Source of the DNA: Tenrec ecaudatus | Lineage: Eukaryota; Chordata; Mammalia; Afrosoricida; Tenrecidae | Assembly: GCF_050624435.1 (NCBI RefSeq) | Contig: NC_134531.1 | Location: forward strand, 250,060,812-250,124,811 | Direction: 5' to 3' | DNA length: 64,000 nt | In this document: positions 8,586 to 20,760 of the stretch, one piece after another | Numbering within the stretch: position 1 is the stretch's first letter | How the letters are laid out: every line of letters starts with the position of its first letter | Notes under the pieces: generated by a model | Seen by the model: the letters and a program-made list of their open reading frames with translations, nothing else | What the model was told of the DNA's origin: nothing | The model's database searches: none | Position numbers and translations under genes: made by a program

Positions 8586-11500
8586 ATGGCAGTCCCCAAA
8601 AAGGTGGATTAGCACAGTGGCTGTAACAATGAGCGCTAGCAAAAGAACCACTGTGCATATGGTAGAGCACAGGACAGCATTTGATTATATTGTTCATAGA
8701 ATTGCTATGAGCCAAACCCACTCAATGGCCCTAACAACAATAACAACAGGACTCATGCATCTAAAAATATGCTGCACTAGACCTTAAGAGAAACTCCTCT
8801 TAGTCTAGAGCAGTGGTTCTCAAACTGTGGGTCACAACCCATTTTGGGAGACAAACAACCCTTTCACAGTGGTGACCCGTTCATTACTGTAGAAAAATTA
8901 GAGTCATGATGTAGCAATAGAAATAATTTTATGATTTGGTAGTCTCCAATATATGAGGACCGGTATGAAAGGGTCATGGCATTAGCAAAGTGAGAACCAC
9001 TGCCCTAGAGGAAGACAGAAACCTTGGTAGAGAAGAGGGCAGCAAATTTGAGGCAGTCCCCAAAAAGGTGGATTAGTGCAGTGGCTGCAACAATGAGCAC
9101 TAGCAAAAGAACCACTGTGAGGATGGCAGAGGACAGGTCAGCATTTCATTATATTATGCACTGAGTTACTATGATCCAAACCCACTCGACGACCCCTAAG
9201 AAAAATAACATCAGCACTCGTGTATCCAACATAATGCTTAACTAGTCATTAAGAGAATCTCCTCTTATTTAGAGCAGCGGTTCTCAACCTGTGAGTCGTG
9301 ATCACTTTGGGTGGTGTAACGACCCTTTCACAAGGATGGCCCGATTCATAACAGTAGCAAAATTACAGTTATGAAATAGCAATGGAAAAATTTCATAATT
9401 TGAGGACTATCACTACATTGGGAACTTATGAAAGGGATGTGGAAATAAGAATGTTCAGAACAACTCTCCTAGAGGAAGACACAAGTACAGTAGAAGGGCA
9501 ACAAAAGAGAGGCAGCTCCTATAAAATTGATTAACACAGTGGCTGAAGCAATGAGTGCAAGCAAAGAACCACTGTGAAGATGGCACAGGATGGGACAGTA
9601 TTTCATTACATTGTACATAGTATTCCGATGAGTCCAAAACCACTTGAAGGCACCTAACAACAAAAACAGGACTTCTGCTTCTCAAATGTGCATAACTATA
9701 TTTTGAAAGAAACAAATCTCCGTTTAGAACAACGGTTCTCAACCTCTAGGTCATGAACCCTTTTGAGGGTTGAATGACACTTTCACAGGGATGGCCCATT
9801 CATAACTGTAGCAAAATTAGATTTATGAAGTAGTAATGAAAATAACGTAATGATCAGGTGATCACGACTACTTGAGGAATGCTATTAAAGGGTTGTGGCA
9901 TTAGGAAGGTTGAGAACTACTGCCTTAGAGAAAAGTACAAATCTTGGTACGGAAGAAGGGCAACAAGGGAGAGGCAGCCCCCAGAAAGATGGATCAGCAC
10001 AGTGGCTGCAGCAATGAGTGCAACACAGAACCACTGTGGGGATGGTACAGGACGGGGAAGCATTTCATTATATAGTGAATAGAGTTGCTATGAGACAAAA
10101 CCCAAGATAGTACCTAATGACAATAACAATAGGATTTGTTTTTCTAACAATATGCTGAAGAAGATGTTAAGAGAAACTCCTCTTAGTTTAGAGCAAGGGT
10201 TCTCAACAGTGGGCTGCGAACCATTTTAAGGGAGAAAAATGACCCTTTTACAGGAGTGGCCCAATTCATAACAGTAGCTAAATTACCATTATGAACTAGC
10301 AACAAAAATAATTTTATAGTCGGACATTGACTACTACGTAAGGAATTGTGTGAAGGGGCATGGCATTAGGAAGGTTGAGAACCACTGCCCTAGTGGAAGG
10401 CAGAAATTTTGGAAGAGTAGAAAGTCAGCAAAAGAGAGGCAGCTCCGAACAAGGCGAAATAGGACAGTGGCTGCAACAGTGAGGGTGAGCCAAAGATCCA
10501 CTGTCAGGATGTCACAGGCCTGTGCAGCATTTCATTACATTGTGCAGAGAGTTGCTCTGATAAGAAACCCACTCGAAGGCACCTAAAAAGAATAACAGGA
10601 CTTGTGTGTCTAACAGTCTGTCTACCTATATCTTAAGAAAAATTCTGCTTAGTTTATTGAACCAGTTCTTAACCAGTGGGTCACAAACCTTTTGGGGGGA
10701 CAAACAACCTTTTCACAGCGGGGGCCCAGTTCATAACAGTCGCAAAATTACAGTTATGAGGTACCGATGAAAATAGTTTTATGATTGGGGGGTCACCAAT
10801 ACATGAGGAACGGTATGACAAGGCTGTGGCATTAGGAAGGTTGAGAACCACTGCCCTAGAGGAAGACAGAAATCTTGGTACAGTAGAAGGGCAGTAACGA
10901 AAGGCAGTCCCCAAAAAGATGGATTAGCACAGTGTCTGCAACAAGAAGCCCTAACAAAGGAAGCACTGTGAGATTGGCAGAGGACGGGACAGCGTTTCAT
11001 GATATTGTGCATAGAGTTGCTATGAGCCAGATCCTTACGACAGCCCCTAACAACAATAAGAACAGGACTAGTGCATCTAACAATATGCTGAACTAGAACT
11101 AAAGACAACTCCACTTAGTTGAGAGCAGTGGTTTTCAACCTGTGACTCGCGACCTTTTTGGTTGGTCGAAAGACACTTTCACAGGGATGGCAGGATTCAT
11201 AGCAGTAGCAAAATTACAGTTACGAACTAGCAAGGGAAAAATATGATTGGGGTACCACCACTACACTTTGGGAAGTGTGTGAAAGGCTTGTGGAATTAAG
11301 AAGTTTGAGAATCACTGTCCTAGAGGAAGACACCAGTACAGTAGAAGGAGAGCAATAGAGAGGGAGCCTCTACAAGATTGATTGGCACGGTGGCTGGGAC
11401 AATGAGGGCAAGCAAAGAACCACTGTGAGGATGGCTCAGGATGGGACAGTGTTTCATTATGTTGTGCATAGAGTTGCTAGGAGTCACAAACCAGTCGACG

Positions 11501-12047
11501 ACACTTAACAAAAACAAAAACAGGATTTGTGCTTAGCAAAATGTGCTGAACTACATCTTGAAAGAAACAAATCTTACTTTAGAACAGCGATTTTCAAGCT
11601 CTGGGTCACAAACCCTTTTGAGGGAGAACGACACTCTTACAGGGGGGTGGGCATTCATAACAGCAGCAAAGTTAGATTTATTAGGTAGCAGTGAAAATAA
11701 TTTTATGACTGGGCGGTCACCACTACATTCGGATCGGTATTAAATGGTTGAGACATTAGGAAGGTTGAGAATCACTGCCCTAGAGAAAGACATAAATCTT
11801 GGTACACTAGAAGGGCAGCAAAAGAGAGGCATTCCCCTGAAATATGGCTTAGCACTGTAGCTGCAACAATGAGTGCAAGCAAAGAACCACTGTGAGGATG
11901 GCACAGGAAGGGGCAGGGGTTCATAATATTGTGCCTAGAGTTGATAAGGGCCAAAAACCACTCAACAGCTACTAACAACATTAACAAGAGGACTCGTGCA
12001 TCTAACAATATACTGAACTAGACCTTAAGAAAAACTGCTCTTAATTT
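8586..12047 (+). repeat. SPIN/RTE composite satellite, block 2
   Basis: Continues the 464-bp structure. SPIN starts are at about 8811, 9275, 9730, 10194, 10660, 11126 and 11585. The unit at 9730 and the one at 11585 belong to a variant type whose linker reads CTTCTCAAAATGTG-like and whose SPIN has AAACTCTGGGTCATGAACCC in place of AACCTGTGGGTCGTGACC. The block is interrupted at 12047 by a LINE pair. Confidence 0.9.
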
Positions 12048-12868
12048 TTTTTATCAAAAGAGATAGTGTCTGGGGTCTTAAAAGCTTGAAGGTGAACAAG
12101 CGGCCATCTAGCTCAGAAGCAACAAAGCCCACATGGAAGAAGCACACCAGCCTGTGCGATCATGAGGTGACAAAGGGATCGGGTATAAGGCATCATCATC
12201 AAAAAAAAATCTTACCATAGTGAATGAAGGGGAAAGTGCAGAGTGGAGACCCAAAGCCCATTTGTTGGCCACTGGATATCCCCTCACAGAGGGGTCTAGG
12301 GGAGGAGATGAGTCAGTCAGGGTGCGACGTAGCACCGATGAGAATACAGCTTTCCTCCAGTTCCTAAAGGCTTCCTCTCCCTCCCCCTTCCCCCCTCCCA
12401 CTACCATGATCCGAATTCTACCTTGCAAGTCTGGATAGAGCAGAGGTTGTACACTGGTGCATATAAGAGCTGGAGGCACAGGGAATCCAGGGTGGATGAT
12501 GCCTTCAGGACCAGGGGTGTGAGTGGCGATACTGGGAGAGTAGAGGGTGAGTGGGTTGGAAAGGGGGGACTGATTACAAGGATCTACATGTGACCTCCTC
12601 CCTGGGACAACAGAAAAGGGGGTGAAGGGAGATGCTGGATAGGGCAAGATATGACAAAATAATAATTTATAAATTATCAAAGGCTCATGAGGGAGTGGGT
12701 AGCAAGGAGGGAGGGAAAAAAGAGGACCTGATGGAAAGGGATTAAGAAGAGAGCAAATGCTTCGAAAATGATTAGGGCAGGGAATGTACAGATGTGCTTT
12801 ATACAATTGATGTATGTATATGTATGGCTTGTGATAAGAGTTGTATGAGCCCCTAATAAAATATTTTT
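12048..12868 (+). mobile_element. L1-like LINE 3' end, plus copy
   Basis: Family marked by ATCAAAAGAGATAGTGTCTGGG, CAAGCGGCCATCTAGCTCAG, CACATGGAAGAAGCACACC, a G-rich tract (about 12690-12720) and an end GAGTTGTATGAGCCCCTAATAAAAT followed by an A-rich tail. The poly(A)-signal tail and G-rich 3' region are typical of LINE-1 3' UTRs. The L1 assignment is inference from layout and from the target duplication of the sister copy at 17166. The 232-codon reverse frame over it is a shadow. Confidence 0.75.
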
Positions 12869-13390
12869 TAAATCATTTTATTGGGCTTCATACAACTCTT
12901 ATCACAATCCATACATACATCAATTGTTTAAAGCACACTTATACATTAGTTGCCCTCCTCATTCTCAACATCCGATTTCTGCTTGGGTTCCTAGAATCAG
13001 CTCCTCATTTCCCTTTTTCTCCTGCCCCTCCTTCCCTGCTTCCCCCTCCCACATGAGCACTTAATGATATATGTTATTATTTTATCTTATCTTACTCTGC
13101 CCAGAGTCTCCTTACACTCACTTGTCTGTTACCCATCCCCCAGAGAGGAGATTATATATAGATCCTTGTGATCGGTTCTCCCTTCCGATCCCCGCTTTTC
13201 TCCGGGTATCGCCACTCTCCCTGCTGGTCCGGAGGGGTTCATCTGTCCTGGATTCCCTCTGTTTCTAGTTCTCATCTGTACTGCTGTGCATCCTCTGGTA
13301 TAACCAGGTTTGCGAGGTAGAACTGGGATGATGATAGGGGGTGGGGGGGTGCCGCGTTTAAGAGCAACAGGAAGGTTGTCAATTTCTCCA
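12869..13390 (-). mobile_element. L1-like LINE 3' end, minus copy, tail-to-tail with the preceding one
   Basis: Reverse complement of the same family: TTTTATTGGGCTTCATACAACTC, CACAATCCATACATACATCAATTG, CCCTTCCGATCCCC and so on. Its poly(T) start abuts the poly(A) end of the plus copy, giving a tail-to-tail inverted pair. The satellite resumes at 13391, and CTTAATTT occurs at both outer edges (12040-12047 and 13391-13398). Confidence 0.7.
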
Positions 13391-16300
13391 CTTAATTTAG
13401 AACAGCGGTTCTCAAACTGTGAGTTGGTACATCTTTGGGGGGGGGGTCGAATGAATCTCTCATAGGGGTGGAACTGTTCATAACAGTAGCAAAATTACAG
13501 TTACAAAGTAGCAACGAAAAGTTTATGGGTGTGGGTCACAACTATATGAGGGACGGTATGAAGGGGCCGTGGCATTAGTAAGGATGAGCGCCATAGCCAT
13601 AGAGGAAGACAGAAATCTTAGTACAGTAGGGCAGCAAAAGAGAGGCAGCCCCAATCAGATGGATTAACATAGTACCTGGAAAAATAAGCACCAGCAAATA
13701 CCACTGTGAGGATGGCAGAGGAGGGGGCATCCTTTCATTATAGTGGGCATGTAGTTGCTATGAGTCAAAACCGACTCGACAGCACCGGAAAAAAAATCCA
13801 TATTATTGTACTTCTAACAATATGCTGAGGAAGACATTAAGAAAAACTCCTGTTATTTTAGAGCAGCGGTTCTCAACCTGTGAGTCTTGACCACTTTGGT
13901 TGGTCTAATGACCTTTTCACAGGGATGGCCTGATTCATAACAGTAGCAAAATTAGAGTTATGAAACAGCAATAAAAATAATTTTATGATTGGGGTATCAC
14001 CACTACATGGGGAACGGTATTAAATTGACGTGGCATTAGGAAGTTGAGAACCACTGCCCTAGAGGAAGGCAGAAATTTTGGTACTGTAGAAGGGCAGCAA
14101 AATAGAGGTATCCCCTACAAGATGAATTAGCAAAGTAGCTGCAACAATGAGCGCAAGCAAAGAACCACTGTGAGGATGGGACAAGCCTAGGCAGCGTTAC
14201 ATTACATTTTGCAGAGTGTTGCTCTGATCAGAAACCCACTCGAGGCACCTAAAAAGAATAACAACAGGACTTGTGCATCTAAAAATGTGCCTAATGATAT
14301 CTTAAGAAAAACGCCTATTAATTTAGAGCAGCAGTTCTCAACCTGTGGGTCGCAAGCCTTTTGGTGGGACAAACAACCTTTTCACAGTGGGGGCCCAGTT
14401 CATAACAGTAGCAAAATTACAGTTATGAAGTAGCAATGAAAATAATTTTATGACTGGGGGTCACCTATACATGAGGAATGGTATGACAAGGGCGTGGCAT
14501 TAGGAAGGTTGAGAACCACTGCCCTAGAGGAAGACAGAAATCTTGATAGAGTAGAAGAGCACCAAATGAAAGGCAGTCCCCAAAAAGATGGATTAGCACA
14601 GTGTCTGCAACAAGGAGCCCTAGCAAAAGAACCACTGTGAGGATGGCAGAGGACGGGACAGTGTTTCATGATATTGTGCATAGAGTTGCTATGAGCCAGA
14701 CCCATTCGACAGCCCCTAAAAATAAGAAGATCAGGACTTGTGCGTCTAACATTATGCTGAACTAGACCTTAAGAGAAACTCTACTTAGTTGAGAATAGCT
14801 CTTCTCAACCTGTGATTCGTGACCACTTTGGTTGGTAGAAAGATGCTTTCAAAGGGGTGCCTGGATTGATAGCAGTATCAAAATTACAGTTATGAAATAG
14901 CAAGGGAAAAATTATGATTGGGGTACCATCACTATACATTGGGAAGTATATGAAAGTATTGTGGAATAAGGAAGGTTGAGAATCACTGTCCTAGAGGAAG
15001 ACAAAATTACAGTAGAAGGAGAGCAAAACAGAGGAAGCCGCTACAAGGAAGGTTGAGAATCATTGCCCTACAAGAAGACAGAAATCTTGGTAGAGTAGAA
15101 GGGCAGAAACGAGAGGCTGTCCCCAAAAAGGCGGATTAGCACAGTGGCTGCAACAATGAGCGCTAGCAAAAGAACCACTGTGAGGATGGCAGAGAACGGA
15201 GCAGTGTTTCATTATATTGTGCATAGATTTGCTCTGACCCAAACCCACTTGACGGCACCTAACAACAATAACAACAGGACTCGTGAATCTAACAATATAA
15301 TTAACTAAATCTTAAGAGAAATTCCTCTTAGTTTAGAGCATCGACTCTCAACTTGTTAGTTGTGACCCCTTTGGGGGTGTGTGTCAAATGACCATTTCAT
15401 AGAAGTGGCCTGATTCATAAGAGTAGAAAAATTATAGTTATGAAGGAGTAACAAAAATAATTTTATGATTGTGGGGTCACCACTACATAAGGAACTGTGT
15501 GTAGGGATCGTGGCATTAGGAAGGTAGAGAACCACAACCCTAGAGGAAGACAGAAATCTTGGTACAGCAGAGAGCAGCAAAAGAGGGGCAGCCCAATAAG
15601 ACGGATTAGCATAGTGGCTGTAATAAGAAGCACCACCAAATACCATTGTGAGGATGGCAGAGGACGGGGCAGCCTTTCATTATATTGCACATACAGTTGC
15701 TATATGTCAAAATCGACTCAACAGCATCTAACAAAAACAACAGGATTGTGCTTCTAACAATATTCTGAGGAAGACATTAAGAGAAATTTCTACTATTTTA
15801 GAGCAGCGGTTCCGAAACTTCTGGGTTGTGGCCTCTTTGGGGGAGGGTCTAACGACCCTTTCCCAAGTGTGGCGTGATTCATAATAGCAGCAACATTACA
15901 GTTATGCAACACCAATTAAAATAATTTTATGATTGCAGGATCACCACTACATGGGGGATGCTATAAAAGGGACATGGCATTAGAAGGTTGAGAACCGCAG
16001 CCCTGGAGGAAGGCAGAAATGTTGGTACAGTACAAGGGCAGCAAAAGAGAGGCAGCCCCTACAAGATGGATTAGCAAAATAGCTGCTACAATGAGCGCAA
16101 GCAAAGAACCACTGCGAGGATGGCACAGGCCTGGGCAGCATTACATTACATTTTGCAGAGAGTTGCTGTGAGCCAACCCCACTCATCAGCCCCTGACAAT
16201 AATAAGAACAGGGCTCGTGTGCCTAACAATATGCTGAACTAAACTGTAAAAGAATCTACTCTTATTTTAGAGCAGCAGTTCTCAACCTGTGAGTCTTGAC

Positions 16301-17165
16301 CACTTTGGTGGCCAGATTCATAACAGTAGCAAAATGACAGTTACGAAATAGCCAGGGGGAAAATTTATGATTGGGGTACCACCACTGCATAATGGGAAAT
16401 ATATGAAAGGGTTGTGGAAATATGAAGGTTGAAGAAACTCTTCTAGAGGAACACACAAGTACAGTAGAAGGGCAGCAAAACAGAGGCAGCCTAGAAGACT
16501 GATTAGCACAGTGGCTGCAACAATGAACGCAAGCAAAGAACCACTGTGAGGATGGCACAAGAGGGGGCAGCATTTCATGATATTGTGCACACAGTTGCAA
16601 TGAATCAAAAACCATTCGATGGCACCTAACAACAACAAAAACAGGACTTGTGCTTCTGAAAATGTGCTAAAATACATCTTAAAAGAACAAATCTTCGTTT
16701 AGAACAGTAGTTTTCAAACTCTGGGTCATGAACCCATTTTGGGGTCTAACGACACTTTAACAGGTATGACCTGTTCATAACAATAGCAAAATTAGATTTA
16801 TGAAGTACCAATGAAAATATATGTTATGATTGGGCGGTCACCACTACATGAGGAAAGGTATTAAAGGGTTGTGGCATTGGGATGTTTGAGAACCACTGCC
16901 CTAGAGGAAGACACAAAAATTGGTAAAGGAAAGTGGCAGCAAAATAGAGGCAGCCCTCAGAAAGATGGATTAGCACAGAGGCTGCAACAAGGAGGACAAC
17001 AAAGAACCACTGTGAGGATGGCACAAGGGGGTGGGGGGGAGTCTTTCATTATATTGTACGTAGAGTTACTATGAGCAAACACCCACTCTATGGCACCTAA
17101 CAACAATAACAACAGGATTTCTGCTTTTAACAATATGTTGAAGAAGAGCTTAAGAGAAACTCCTC
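13391..17165 (+). repeat. SPIN/RTE composite satellite, block 3
   Basis: SPIN starts at about 13403, 13864, 14329, 14796, 15339, 15804, 16273 and 16705. The 14796 to 15339 interval is 543 bp instead of 464. It carries an extra partial copy of the SPIN end plus RTE start (GGTTGAGAATCACTGTCCTAG near 14974 and GGTTGAGAATCATTGCCCTAC near 15052). The block ends at a LINE insertion. Confidence 0.9.
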
Positions 17166-18731
17166 AAGTCAAGGGAGATGGAGGAAAGAGCTAGGAGTCA
17201 AAGGGCATTCATGGAGGTCTAGACAAAGACATGTACATGCAAATATATATAGGAGGATGGGGAAATAGATCTATGTGTCTATATTTATAGGTCAAGTATT
17301 AAGGTGGCGGAAGGACCTTGGGCCTCTACTCAAACACTCCCTCAATGCATGAATACCTTCTTTTATTAAATTGGAACTCTATGATGCTCACTCTCCCGAC
17401 ACAACGGCTGGAGCCAAAGTGGGTGAACAAGTAAATGTGGTGAAGAAAGCTGATGGTGCCTGGCTATCAAAAGAGATAGTGACTGGGGTCTTAAAGGCTT
17501 GAAGATAAACAAGCGGCCATCTAGCTCAGAAGCAACAAAGTCCACATGGAAGAACGGAAGAACACACCAGCCTGTGTGATCGAGTGGTCCCAAAGGGATC
17601 AATTACCAGGCATCAAAGAACAAAAAATCATACCATTGACTGCACACCTCCATGATAGGATCGCTGAAGACAAATGGGTGCATAATCAAATGTGGTGAAG
17701 AAAGCTGATGGTGCCCGGCTATCAAAAGAGATGGTGTCTGGGGTCTTAAAGGCTTGAAGGTGAACAAGCGGCCATCTAGCTCAGAAGCAAATAAGCCCAC
17801 ATGGAAGAAGCACACCGGCCAGTGCAATCACGAGGTGCCCAAGGGACCAGGTATAAGGCATCATGCAAAAAAAAAAAAGATATAAGTGTGTGTATGTATG
17901 TGTATATATGTGTATATGTATATATGTATGTGTGTATGTGTATATATGTATATATCATATTAAATGAAGGGGGAAGTGCAGAGTGGAGACCCAAGGCCCA
18001 AGTGTCGACCAATGGAGATCCCCTCATAGAGGGGTTTAGGAGAGGAGATGGGTTAATTAGGGTGTGAGGTAGTATCGATGAAGAACACAGCTTTCCCCCA
18101 GATCCTGGATGCTTCCTCCCCCCAACTACCATGATCCGAATTCTACCTTGCAGGGCTGGATAGGACAGAGGCTGTACACTGGTGCATATGAGGGTTGGAG
18201 GTACAGGGAATCCAGGGTGGATGATACCTTCAGGACCAAGGGTGTGAGGGACGATGCTGGGAGAGTGGAGGGTGAATGGGTTGGAAAGGGGGAACTGATT
18301 ACAAGGATCCACATGTGACCTCTTCCCTGGGAGAGGGACAGCAGAGAAGGGGGGAAGGGAGACTCCAGATAGGGCAAGATATGACAAAATAACGATGTAT
18401 AAATTACCAAGGGCATTTGGGGGAGGGAGGAATGGGGAGGGAGGGGGAAAAAAAAGAGGACCTGATGCAAGGGGCTTGAGTGGAGAGCAAATGCCTTGAG
18501 AATGATTGGGGCAGGGAATGTATGGATGTGCTTTATACAATTGATGTATGTATATGTATGGATTGTGGTAAGAGTTGTATGAGTCCCTAATAAAATGTAA
18601 AAGAAGAAAAGAGAAAAAAATGATTAGGGCAAGGACTGTGCGTATGTGCTTTATACAATTGATGTATGTATATGTATGAACTGTGAAAAGAATTGTATGA
18701 GCCCCAAAAATTGTTAAAATAAACCAAAAAA
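17166..18731 (+). mobile_element. L1-like LINE 3' end inserted in the satellite, 14-bp target duplication
   Basis: About 1.57 kb of the same LINE 3' family, extending further 5' (GGAGGATGGGGAAATAGATC, ATACCTTCTTTTATTAAATTGG). It carries an internal partial duplication of about 285 bp: the GTGGTGAAGAAAGCTGATGG segment occurs at about 17438 and 17692. A short extra copy of the 3' terminus lies at about 18612-18715, then an A-rich tail. AAGAGAAACTCCTC occurs at 17152-17165 and again at 18732-18745. This is a clean 14-bp duplication of satellite linker, as made by LINE target-primed reverse transcription. Confidence 0.85.
17873..17962 (+). repeat. (TG/TATATG)n microsatellite inside the LINE
   Basis: An A-tract followed by TGTGTATG and TGTATATATG repeats. 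The repeat lies where the other copies have only a short A-rich run. Confidence 0.85.
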
Positions 18732-20760
18732 AAGAGAAACTCCTCTTAGTTTAGAGCAGCAGTTCTCAACCAGTGGATTGCCACCCCTTTTTTGGGGGGT
18801 GGGGGGCGAATGACCCCTTCACAAGGGTGGCCTGATTCATACCAGTAGCAAAAATAATTATGAAATAGCAACAAAAATAATTTTCTACTTGGATATTCAC
18901 GACTACATTAGGAATTGCATAGAAGAGACATGGCATTAGGAAGGTTGAGAACCACTGCCCTAGAGGAAGACACAAGTTTTGGTAGAGTAGAAGGGCAACA
19001 AATGAGAGGCACCTCCCAAAAAGAAGGAAATGCACAATGGCTGAAACAGTGAGGGTAAATCAAAGATCCACTGTCAAGATGGCACATGAAGGGGCAGTGT
19101 TTCATTATATTGTGCATAGTGTAGCTATGAGTCAAACCCACACAACACAAACCAACAAAAAAACAACAGGACTTGTGCTTCTAACAATGTGCTGAAGTAG
19201 ACCTTAAGAAAAACTTCTCTTAATTTATAGCAGCGTTTCTCAACCTGTGGGTTGCGACCACTTTCAGGAGACAAACAACCCTCTCACAGTGGCGGTCCGT
19301 TCATTATAGTAGAAAAAATAGATTTATGAAGTAGCATTGAAAATAATTTTATGATTTGGCAGTCAGCATTATATGAGGAACATTATGAAATGGTCATGGC
19401 ATTACCAAGGTTGAGAACCACTGCCTTAGAAGAAGACAGAAATCTTGTTAGAGTAGAAGGGCAGCAAATGAGAGGCAGACCCTCAAAACGGTGGATTAGC
19501 ACAGTGGTGGCAACAATGAGTGCTAGCAAAAGAACCACTGAGAGGATGGCAGAGGACAAGACAGGATTTCATTATATTGTGCATAGAATTGCTATGAGCC
19601 AAACACACTCAACGGCCACTGACAACAATAATAAGAGGACTCGTGCATCTCTCTATATGCTGAACTAGACCTTAAGAGAAACTCCTTTTAGTTTAGAACA
19701 GCGGTTCTCAACGTGTGAGTCACAACCACTTTGGGTCGTTCAATGACCCTTTAACAGGAATGGGCCAATTCATAACAGTAGCAAAATTACAGTTATGAAA
19801 TAGCAATGGAAATAATTTTAGATTCGGGGACGATAACTACATTGGGAATTGTATGAAAGGGACGTGGAAATAGGAAGGTTGAGAACCACTGTCCTAGAGG
19901 AAGACAAGTGTACAGTAGAAGGGTAGCAAAAGAAAGGCAGCCCCTACAAGATGGATTATCACAGTGGTTGTAACAATAAGGGCAAGCAAAGAACCACTGT
20001 GAGGATGGCACAGGATGGGGCAGCGTTTCATAATATTGTTCATAGAGTTGCTATGAGTCAAAACCCTTTCAACATCACCTAACAACAACAACAGGACTTG
20101 TGCTTTACAAAATATGCTGAACTACATCTTAATAGAAACAGCTCTTCATTTAGAGCAGTGGTTCTCACAGGTCATGAACCTTTTTGGAGGTCGAATGACA
20201 CTTTTACAGAGGTGGCCCGTTCATAACAGTTGCAAAATTAGATTTATGAAGTAGCAACAAAAATAATTTTATGACTGGGCACTCACCTCTACATGAAGAA
20301 TGGTATTAAAGAGTTGTAGCATTAGGAAGGTTGAGAACCACTGCCCTAGAGAAAGACACAAATCTTGGTACAGGAGAAGGGCAGCAAAAGAGAGGCAGCC
20401 GCCAGAAAGGTGGATTAGCACAGTGGCTGCAACAATGAGCGCAAGCAAAGAACCACTGTGAGGATGGCACTAGGGGGGCCAGTGTTTCATTATATTGTAC
20501 GTAGAGTTGCTATGAGCCAACACCCACTCTACGGCACCTAGCAACAATAACAAGGGATTTGTGATTCTAACAATATACTGAAGAAGTTCTTAAGAGAAAC
20601 CTCTCTTAGTTTAGAGCAGCAGTTCTCAACCAGTGGGTCACAAACCCTTTTAGTGGGGTGGGGGGGGGGGGGGGAAGAGGGGCAATGATCCTTTCACAAG
20701 GTTGGCCCGATTCATAACAGTAGCAAATTTACAGTTATGAAATAGCAATGAAAGTAAATT
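18732..20760 (+). repeat. SPIN/RTE composite satellite, block 4
   Basis: SPIN starts at about 18757, 19231, 19699, 20156 and 20617. The last copy contains a poly(G) run (about 20655-20676) and is cut after GCAATGAAAGTAAATTTAT by the LINE segment at 20761. The rest of that SPIN copy resumes at 21893. Confidence 0.9.

Noticed and set aside
9710-9735. CENP-B-box-like motif (TTCGTTTAGAACAGCGG) at the linker-SPIN junction of some units
   Set aside because: Base spacing after TTCG and the CGGG half do not fit the CENP-B box. It is just linker followed by the SPIN terminus.
12108-12806. 232-codon minus-strand frame, and similar frames at 17776-18540 and 36551-37107
   Set aside because: All three are the reverse strand of the same LINE 3' end. 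They share the same Pro/Ser-rich strings because of its G-rich 3' region.
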